From Trichaptum fuscoviolaceum (Eukaryota; Basidiomycota; Agaricomycetes; Hymenochaetales; Trichaptaceae), in contig CAJSYZ010000010.1 in NCBI GenBank assembly GCA_910574455.1, positions 2,854,645-2,918,644 on the forward strand: a stretch of DNA of 64,000 nucleotides, read 5' to 3'. How positions within the stretch are numbered: position 1 is the first letter of the stretch; each line of letters begins with the position of its first letter. This document shows positions 56,586 through 64,000 of this stretch, in pieces. Under the pieces are notes generated by a model, which worked only from the letters and a program-made list of their open reading frames with translations, made no database searches and was not told the DNA's origin. The translations under genes were made by a program, and so were the position numbers.

Positions 56586-58274
56586 GGAAAAGTAATCTGA
56601 ATTCGCAACTTGTAGTACTTTTAAGAACCGGAATAACATGCTTTTCTACCTAGTTATCATCACATGAGTGGCGCCTTTGCATTTGCAAATGAGATCGAAG
56701 TGTTTGAAGGGCTGAAAAGGTATCGGAAACCATTCTATTCCTACGCTTTGCATCTGCAATACCAGCCATTGAGAACAAGCGCTCACATGGAATTGAGGAA
56801 GCCTGAATCGCAAGATAGTCTCTAGCAATCCGGGAAAGGACAGGGTACCTTTGCTCATTGACCTGGGGACGTAATCAGAATATTGTGCAATGAAAAGAGA
56901 AAAGGACTAACTTTCCACCATGCCAAGATATCCTTGATATCTTCATGAACAAGATCGTTCTCATACCTTGTGAGCTCCTCACGTGAATCCATAGGTACAC
57001 TCTCTTGCTGTTGTCGGCGTAGCTCGATGACAGCTCGCAAGCGATCTGTACCATACTCTTTGTCTTGTAATGCAGCGGAACTTGATGGGCCAGTTGTAGC
57101 TGCTACCGGAACTACGCATTTGGAATGCTCGTTATCATATTCAGCCTTATACTTGTCAAACTGAATGTTGTTAGCGTAGCTAAGGCGCAGTAACAAATAC
57201 ATACAATTTTATTGACCACTTCGTTGGCATGCTTGAAGCCCTCATCAGACCAATAGAGGCGGAAATAATCACGCTTCGCCACTGGGTTCAAAACTGGCAT
57301 GGAGATTAAGCATTGATAAGATATTAAGTTTATCTCACTTACAAAGATTCATAATCTGTGCTGAGGATCGAGCAGCCTTACTGAAATATTTCTCCGTTGT
57401 CTTGATACCACACTCGATTGCTGTTTGAAGAACTTCATACTCAGGCTTCAACGAAAGCTCTTCCCATTGGTGCATGAAGTTTTCAATAGCAGGAAGAATC
57501 TTCCAAACGGATGGTACCGTTTCAGAAGAAAACTGCTTGTGAACCTTGCCAGATTCCTATCAAAAATAATAAGCAACAGTTTATTTAAATATGTTACGCA
57601 TACCTCTAGAACTGTATAGATCTTATGAATCAAGATCCATTCCTCTTCAACGAACCGGTATGACGCATAAAGAGGTTGACCAGCATCGACACGAGGAACA
57701 TTTGGCACAAAGTCAGCATTTGAGATAAATAAATCAATGGCCTGCACAACAATATTAGCTGCAATACGCATTGGAGGTCAACCAAAACTTACTGCATCAA
57801 GACGGATGAATCGAGCTAAGACATCCTCCCATGTCTGAAAGCGAGTCTTGCAAAATGCAACAAGCTCTAATGGCTTTTTTGATGCATCAACACAGCACTT
57901 ATTAAAGTGCTTGCGAGCCTGCGGTGATTTGCGAACCTGCAAAGAAGATCATAAGTATACTTTAGATCTGCAACACAACGGGAACAGAAGATAAAAGGAA
58001 CAAAACAAAGCTGAGATGCAGGGCAGGAATAGGCGGATTTAAGAACCATCAGCACGCATGCTGGCCCTTCAAAAGCAGGGCATCAATGACCTTCGGGTTA
58101 GACATGTAGCGGTTTCACTCGAGTCCACGTCAAACCATGCGTAGCTGCAGGCTAGGTGAAACAAAGCAAAAAGAGTGCAGATCACTGGTCCTAAAGACAC
58201 TTCAGTCACTACACGTTACATGAACACAGATACTGGCTATTAACACTCACCGAGCGATACTAGTCACGAAAGAG

Positions 58275-58905
58275 TTGAGAAACTCGTTGACGAGTCTCCT
58301 GCGGGCCGCTCAATGTGCGGCTCACCCTTACGAAGCGCTTGTGGCGATGCAGGAGGCGGAGAGGATGATCCGAGCGCTGGCGGAGGACAACCCAGATGCC
58401 TTCACCCCGGGTCTCGCGATGTTGCTCTTCTATTTATCTCCTCGTCTGAGTGACACGGGGAAGATAGTCGAAGCACTTGCTGCTATACAGGAAGCAGAGA
58501 AACTGTACCGATTACTGGCGGAGACAAGAGTTGAAAAGCATTCGGACTGGACCTTGCGCGCTTGCTGAACAGTCTCTCCAATTGTCTCAGGGAGGTAGGA
58601 CGACGGCAAGAGGCACTTGTTGCGATCCAGGAATTAGAAAGAAGCGGTGCGTCTGTACAGGCGACGGTATGGACGATATCCGAATTTCTTCTGTCGTTTC
58701 CCGCCTCGTGCGCTTGATGGACTTCGGGACAGTCTCTTGGCGGTAGGGAGGATGGAGGAAGCACAGAGTGCGAGTGAAGAGGCTCGTCGGACTCGCCATG
58801 TCCCGCGTTGCTTCGTAATTGTGGGTTGGATGCTTGGCTACGAAGGCTTGGTGGAGCCCGTGCGAACGTGGCCTGCACGCCAGACAAGGCACCCGAAGGA
58901 GCGAC
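58275..58905 (+). pseudogene. Tetratricopeptide-repeat protein fragment
   Basis: Reads PYEALVAMQEAERMIRALAE, then LSDTGKIVEALAAIQEAEKL, and after a frame change LNSLSNCLREVGRRQEALVA and LRDSLLAVGRMEEAQSASEE. The spacing and G-R-x-E-E-A-L pattern is that of the TPR arrays in large basidiomycete TPR or NACHT-TPR proteins. At least two frame changes and no N-terminal domain, so it is a fragment carried by the insertion in the hAT gene. Confidence 0.65.
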
Positions 58906-58909
58906 ATTG

Positions 58910-60030
58910 TTGAAGGTGAGGTAGCATCTGCACCTGCGCCGAAGGGGTGCTGGTTTCCTGCAGCAGCCATGACGGGGCTTGAGTCGAGTTGGCGGGTGAG
59001 GGTGTTGGCGGACTTCCGGCGGTATTGTACGGGAGCGCTACCCTGCGTAGACCCACTTCCCTGCCTCGCATGCCCGTGGCGCAATGAGTCCTGAGTACCA
59101 GACAACGCGGCAGCCAAGAGGTCGACCTCGTTGGCCTTTCCCAACGCGTCGTAGAACGTGAAGCAACCGCTGAAGCTGCGCTTTCGATGTTGTTGGAGTG
59201 CGCGCGACGCGGTCGCCATGGCAACGCGCATGGCCAGCGACGTGCGAGCCTTCGGAAACGGTGAGATGGGGCACTGCGCAGGAGAACCAGTCCTTCTGTT
59301 CAGCTGTGAGCTACTGCTCAGAAGCAAGAAAGGTTATAAAAAAAAAAAACTCACCATAAAGCGGCGGCAGCAGCATCCGCTGTCGTTGGCGCGAAGCGTT
59401 GACAGACGATGTAGGGGCTGCGCAGCAGGTCGGGCGATCCGTCAAATTTTGCGTATAGCAGTCCGTCAGATACAGGACCAAGTTGTGTTTAGTCTTGGTG
59501 GTGCGTTTAAAGGAGGTATGGGCGGCGATTGAGGTCTGCAGCCGTCGTCGCGATACGGATCTTGTCCTCCGTTCCTTGGTGTTGCCTTCACATTTCATAG
59601 GCAAACTTGCTGTGAGTACAGCATTGAGGTTGCGCGGGTGACCAGGGGATGTTGAGAGGGAGTGAGTCGAGTGGCTGTACATAGTCTGTTAGCAGATGAA
59701 GAAATATACTCTGTGCAACATGAGAATCATGAAGAGTAGCAAAACCGCGTGTCCGGGATGAAATCAACGGTCGACACAGTCAGCAAACATCGGGTTTGAC
59801 GCCTAGTTTTAAAGCACAAAAGTGCCCTGCTGACCATGCTGCTCTCCCTTCACTATCCAACATGTGCACAAAGTATAGAGGAAGACGAGACAATGGCAAC
59901 GTACCGTTTACCAGTGAGTGCCCGTGTGGGAAATGATTAGTTATCAAACACTAGCGTGCGCTATTGCTAAGTGCGATAACTCAGGCTTTAAGTGCGAAGG
60001 CGCATTTTACTAAACCCGTAGCGCACTTCT
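58910..60030. other. Rest of the insert, no gene recognised
   Basis: Includes a 246-codon minus-strand frame (58587-59327) that overlaps the TPR fragment and has no family signature, and GC-rich DNA with an A-run at 59339-59350. I do not annotate a gene. Confidence 0.35.
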
Positions 60031-61739
60031 TCACCCAAGCACCAATACAATACCCATGAATTTCGTTCTTGAAAGAAAAGTAGAAAAGAAGCAGAACAGA
60101 TGAATCACCTTGGCAATGAAGCCCCGAATTTTCAGAAGAAGCGTTGACAGGAGCCTAATTTCCAGTGATTCCTCCAAGTTCGGCATTGCACCAATAACAT
60201 CTTCCACATCCTTCATGAGGCTTCGCACATCTTCTTCAAAGTCCTCATTGTTATCTTTGTTTCCTATCTAATGAGTTACCATGCAAAAAAGGAAGGGAAG
60301 CAACAAATAACACGCACCTTCAGTATCAGCCTGTTCATTGTTTGCCTTTTTTGATGGCGACAACGCATTGACAAAAGCCCTTGTTGCAAGATTGATAGCA
60401 TGCTCAAAGCAGCTTGAGGTTTTTGTAAGATATTATAGTTAGCAATGAGGCAAATAAAACTATGTCACGACCACTTACTGGCCGCGCTGATTAAGTGCGT
60501 CAAAGCTAATTGAGTCCTCCTTTTGAAGAATACCTGCCAGAACACGCATTGTCTTGTCATTGACTGAAACATTGTCTCCTGTGAAGGTCCCAAGCTTGAT
60601 AATAATCAGCGGAATCCGATACAAAAAGAATTGAAGATGACATACTTTCTTTAGTATTCCGAATCGTGTCAAAACCTTATACATGTGCGCAGCCTGGTTC
60701 TCTCCTGTATGGCTTCCCTCAAGCTCTTCAATTGACAAAAGCTCCGTCCTCAACTTCCAATCATCCGTGATATAATGCGCAAGCATTCCAAAGTATGCAC
60801 GCATGCTTTGTGAAGTCCATCCATCATATGTGATAGAAATGCGCCCAGGTGCAGTCTACGTGATGAATAAGAAGGGAGATCAAAATGAGATATCACGTTA
60901 TGTAAAAACTTGAACTCACCTGAAGAGTAATAGCCAAGTCCTCGTTAATTTCTTGAGCACGACTCTTGATATTGGAAATCGCAGTGTTTGGCGATTCAAT
61001 GTCCTTGATCTTGTGCTTTGAGCCTCTTTGATACGCAAGCAGCTCTTGAAATGCAGCATTCTTAAGGATCTCTGGAGCCTAAGATTGACTATCATTAGTA
61101 TAACAGATAGTTGAGAAAGACAAGCATGACTACGTACCACATTTGCCTCTGCAACGAAGTTCTCCAATCGAGTGTTAAGCCCTTCCTTAGACCATGTTTC
61201 CTCTCTTGGTGATGTGACGGTGAACCCATCCAAGGTACTCTGGCGACTAAGAGCACTAAAGGCAAGCACATAAATTGGTAAGATGCAGACGAAGATCTAG
61301 CCAAGCTCACCTTGCCCCATGCTCTCGTCGATCTTTCTCCTCCTTGGGCATGGCTTGCTCATGCACCTGTATATTTGCATCCTTGCACCTCTTCTCGTAT
61401 ATGGTGAAATGGTCCATGCCTTCGCGTGCAACATGTCGGCGCATAGTCGTGAGATTGCCAGAAAAGATGGTCTTGATGTTCTCATGTCGGATTGGATCTT
61501 TTACTTTCTTCTCGCTATAATGAGCTCATTAGTAACAAGCCAAGGACCATAATTCAGAATGGCTTACGCGCAAATCAAACATTCAAACCTGCCACCCTCT
61601 TCCTCCAATGAAACTTCCCGGCAAATGGTCAAGACATCGTTTTTAGCCTTGCGCCTGGAGGTGGAAACTGCCACAGAGATTGAAACATCTGGAGCCTATA
61701 GGTGTGCAGCCTGTCCCCATGGAGTTGGGGACTTCCCAC

Positions 61740-61930
61740 GCTTTTCCGTAAAAGGACTCGGCTAAGCTCGAAATGCCTCGGGTAGTGAAATGACTCGGCA
61801 AGTATGAGTTCCCTTGGCAAATCGTTCGGCTAGCAAAGTTCCCTTGGCAAGTCCCTCGGTTAGTAGGTGTTCCCTTGGCAAATCATTCGGCAAGTAGGTG
61901 TCCCCTCGGGTAGTGTCGAAATGACTCGGC
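61740..61930 (+). repeat. Degenerate tandem repeats (GTTCCCTTGGCAA units)
   Basis: GTTCCCTTGGCAAATCGTTCGG-type units, about 35-40 bp apart, recur at 61809, 61840 and 61870, with related TCGGGTAGT and ACTCGGC motifs flanking on both sides. They may be the subterminal repeats of the hAT element or part of the subtelomere. Confidence 0.6.
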
Positions 61931-62063
61931 TAATCGAGCAGTTACAGCAATCGATTCCGCTACTTGGAATCACTCCCTTGCTGTTGCTGCTGCTGTTTCC
62001 CCCTCACGGTCGCTTCACTCCCGCCAGCACAAGTCTTCGCCGCTCTTAGCAGCCTCATCACGC

Positions 62064-62621
62064 ATGGCACGTCAGGCGCAGACCGACGCTGATGAAGACG
62101 CACCATCGCGTTCTGCGCTGAGCATCATCAACACCCTCTCAAAGTCGCTCCCGCCCGCTCAAGTCTTCCCAGCACTCAGCAGCCTGTCTTTGAATGAGTT
62201 GAAGACGAGTACATCAGCAAGCGCGCCGCACTCCTCTCCTCTGCACCGCCATCGTGCTTTTCGCCAACCCTGCATCACAGCGCCAGGCCTATATATATGC
62301 CCGCAAAGAGTACCCCCCCTACTCTTCCGTCGCCCGTCGCTCAGGGTCTCCGTCGCTCAGGGTCTCTTTCCTTTTTCGGTCCGTCGCTCAGGGTCTCTTG
62401 CCTTTTTCAGCCCGTCGCTCAGGGTCTTTTGCCTTTTTGGTCTCCGTCGCTCAGGGTCTACCTCCGTCGATCAGGGTCTGACTTCCGTCGCTCGTCGCTC
62501 ATCCCAATTAGGTTCCGTCGCTCAGGGTCCAGCCTCCGTCGCTCAGGATTCAGAGTTCGTCGCTCAGGGTCTGACCTCTCTCACCAAAATCACAAGTCAA
62601 AATCGGAAAAATCAGCAATAA
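62064..62621 (+). CDS. Small ORF running into subtelomeric repeats, doubtful gene
   Basis: 185 codons. The first 70 residues (ALSIINTLSKSLPPAQVFPA then LSSLSLNELKT) look ordinary. From about residue 90 the frame is just the translation of the GTCGCTCAGGGTCT repeats, giving RRSGS and VAQGL motifs. No domain is recognised. It may be a relic of a longer gene cut by the repeat array. Confidence 0.3.
   Translation: MARQAQTDADEDAPSRSALSIINTLSKSLPPAQVFPALSSLSLNELKTSTSASAPHSSPLHRHRAFRQPCITAPGLYICPQRVPPLLFRRPSLRVSVAQGLFPFSVRRSGSLAFFSPSLRVFCLFGLRRSGSTSVDQGLTSVARRSSQLGSVAQGPASVAQDSEFVAQGLTSLTKITSQNRKNQQ
62330..62580 (+). repeat. GTCGCTCAGGGTCT tandem array
   Basis: About nine or ten copies of CCGTCGCTCAGGGTC, directly adjacent or separated by 15-25 bp T-rich or C-rich spacers. 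The unit includes CAGGGTC, a motif also present in the following 59-bp repeats and reminiscent of a variant telomere repeat. Confidence 0.8.
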
Positions 62622-62630
62622 ATCTGAATA

Positions 62631-62790
62631 TTTTCGTTCCATTAGAACCAAAGTCAGGGTCCAGCCATAAATCAAAATTAAATGAATATTTTTCGTTCTA
62701 TTAGAACCAAACTCAGGGTCCAGTCATAAATCAGAATTAAATGAATATTTTTTGTTCTATTAGAACCAAAGTCAGGGTCCAAAGTCTCAG
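62631..62790 (+). repeat. 59-bp subtelomeric tandem repeat, about 2.7 copies
   Basis: Units starting CGTTCTATTAGAACC at 62635, 62694 and (TGTTCTAT) 62753 each hold TCAGGGTCCAG and an AT-rich AATTAAATGAATATT segment. A partly inverted copy (ATTCTAATAGAACGG) follows at about 62800. Confidence 0.75.
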
Positions 62791-62899
62791 GGTCCAATCT
62801 CATTCTAATAGAACGGAAAATAAGTTATAATTCAGAATATATTCATTCTAATGGAATGAAAGTCAGAGTCTCAGAGTTCAAAGTCATTCTATTAGAAGG

Positions 62900-63888
62900 C
62901 TTGTTACGTATTCTGACTGGATATATGTCAGAGACTGTAATCTGACTAGTCTCAGCTATGACTTGCATAAGTGGCTGTGAGATATTGTCTGTCTGTTCTA
63001 AGTTACAATTATGTTACGTATATCTAATCTGTTATAGCTATTATCAGAATGTCTAACCATTGATATAGTCAATACTACTGATGTATTAATGAGCTGCTCC
63101 GCTAATTCAGATGCACTTGTTATCAAGCTGAGTAAGAGTCAGATACGAATTAGTTGTGATAAGCACGATACGTGAGATCAGTCGGGCTTACTGAAGTACA
63201 GGCTGTAGAGCGTATAAGTCAGAGTTAAGTGACATGAAGCATATACTCTGTTCTGCTTGTGATATAGTCTTAGTATATAACCCGTATATTACAATTGAAG
63301 GCTGATGTTAAACTGTTGTGATTTAAAGCGTAGCAGAGACAACTGATGCAAAGTCAGTTCGATATATGTTGTTGCAGAGTGTAATAATGGAGCAAGTTAA
63401 TGACTTGTTCTTGTCAGTCAGCTAACCCAATTGATGTTGTAGCTGTATTTAACTGTGTAACCCGTATTTAAATTGAATGAGTGAGACCCGATAATGAGCA
63501 TGGATATGAGCGTAACCCGTCAAGTGTTAGTAACCCGAGTAGAAGTAGAAATGAAGTGATAACCAGATAAGATGTTAGTAACCCGTATAGATTATGAAGG
63601 GTATAACCCGGAAGATGTTAGTGACCCGGTTTATTAGTGACCCGGATTAATGACAAGTGTTAGTGACAGACGTTAGCAACCCGGGTTAGTGGCAGTACAG
63701 AGGGAAATGTTAGTAACACGGGTTAATATGAAGTGATAGTAGCATATGTTAACGAAATGAGTTAGTGACAGTATTGATGTATAAATATAGTAATTGATTG
63801 AGATTAGATAATCGGATTACGGAGTAGAGGACAATAACAGAAAGTAGGGTTATGATAGGGTTAGTGTCAGTTAAGGTTAGTTCGTTTG
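62900..63888. other. Telomere-adjacent AT-rich DNA with TAACCCG motifs
   Basis: No ORF. From 63450 to 63740 a short motif TTAGTAACCCG or TTAGTGACCCG recurs at irregular 15-50 bp spacing (for example near 63525, 63568, 63620, 63640). It resembles a scrambled telomere repeat. Confidence 0.6.
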
Positions 63889-64000
63889 TAGGGTTAGGGT
63901 TAGGGTTAGGGTTAGGGTTAGGGTTAGGGTTAGGGTTAGGGTTAGGGTTAGGGTTAGGGTTAGGGTTAGGGTTAGGGTTAGGGTTAGGGTTAGGGTTAGG
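63889..64000 (+). repeat. Telomere (TTAGGG)n
   Basis: About 18 perfect TTAGGG units to the last base, G-rich strand on the plus strand, so this is the right end of the chromosome or contig. Variant GGTTAG/AGGGTTA pieces appear in the preceding 50 bp. Confidence 0.98.

Larger units (their letters stand above)
58070..60110. mobile_element. Two-kb insertion within the hAT gene
   Basis: Between transposase exons ending near 60110 (RGFIAKV) and resuming near 57943 (VRKSPQARKHFN) lies about 2 kb of unrelated, partly GC-rich DNA carrying a TPR-type fragment. The ends are not resolved to a base and no terminal repeats were recognised; classification as mobile is inference. Confidence 0.45.
56650..61620 (-). 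pseudogene. hAT-family transposase gene, interrupted by an insertion
   Basis: Minus-strand exons in order: a BED-finger-like start (EGGRFECLICA, then NLTTMRRHVAREGMDHF at 61.4-61.6 kb), STLDGFTVTSPREETW and TYDGWTSQSMRAYFGMLAHY. Then LLSIEELEGSHTGENQA, GDNVSVNDKTMRVLAG, CFEHAINLATRAFVNAL, and after the 2 kb gap FCKTRFQTWEDVLARFIRL. The end is ILAWWKVNEQRYPVLSRIA and SIPCERLFSMAGIADAKRRN, the hAT C-terminal dimerisation domain. The exons are separated by short GT-AG introns. The 58.07-60.10 kb insert lies where an intron would be, so splicing across it cannot be excluded and the protein may still be complete. The N-terminal start is not resolved. It would mobilise the surrounding element; 8-bp target duplications are typical of the family but not seen. 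Confidence 0.8.

Noticed and set aside
58587..59327. 246-codon minus-strand ORF as a gene
   Set aside because: Overlaps the TPR fragment antisense and has no recognisable domain or start context.
62330..62580. CRISPR-like array
   Set aside because: Repeats are tandem with irregular spacing in a eukaryotic subtelomere; no unique equal-length spacers.
1..64000. tRNA or rRNA genes
   Set aside because: No cloverleaf with A and B boxes and no rRNA segment was recognised by eye; a covariance-model scan would be needed to exclude them.

Overview
The window is the right-hand end of a chromosome from a mushroom-forming basidiomycete (Agaricomycete). The last 112 bases are pure TTAGGG telomere repeat with the G-rich strand running to the end. 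Genes carry many 50-90 bp introns. The mobile DNA is of types expanded in these fungi: a KDZ-type transposase, a hAT transposase and a Gypsy-like LTR element. Host content is mostly one F-box/leucine-rich-repeat-like family in many intact and broken copies, plus fragments of ordinary conserved genes (CSE1 exportin, alpha-1,3-glucan synthase, TPR protein).

Layout. 1-2.5 kb: 3' end of an LTR retroelement with two extra ORFs and its 3' LTR, abutting a CSE1 exon fragment. 2.9-4.45 kb: a fold-back element. 4.6-7.3 kb: remnants of a pseudokinase gene and of a divergent pair of F-box-like genes. 7.3-9.8 kb and 23.8-24.9 kb: GC-rich, microsatellite-rich DNA flanking a GC-rich F-box gene. 9,866-22,501: a complete 12.6 kb transposon inserted in that F-box gene. 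It has 151-bp terminal inverted repeats (TIRs), 7-bp target duplications TTCATCG, a near-complete KDZ transposase, two spliced passenger genes of unknown function and an internal palindrome of nearly 2.9 kb. 25-56 kb: a nest of inverted duplications holding most F-box-like copies, two copies of a coiled-coil pseudokinase gene, and one well-preserved seven-TM membrane protein gene with a 15-nt exon. 56-61.7 kb: an alpha-glucan synthase fragment next to a hAT transposase gene that is interrupted by a 2 kb insert with a TPR fragment. 61.7-64 kb: subtelomeric tandem repeats and the telomere.

Reading. The most interesting object is the KDZ element at 9.87-22.5 kb. Both boundaries can be read because removing the element and one TTCATCG copy joins the two halves of the F-box gene in frame (444 codons plus stop). 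The passenger genes and the palindrome look like cargo of this element. The second theme is subtelomeric birth and death: F-box-like genes occur as divergent head-to-head modules, copied and inverted several times, mostly pseudogenised, with only the copies at 30.2-31.4 kb and 50.4-52.0 kb reading through intact. All family assignments come from reading translated sequence; no database search was run.
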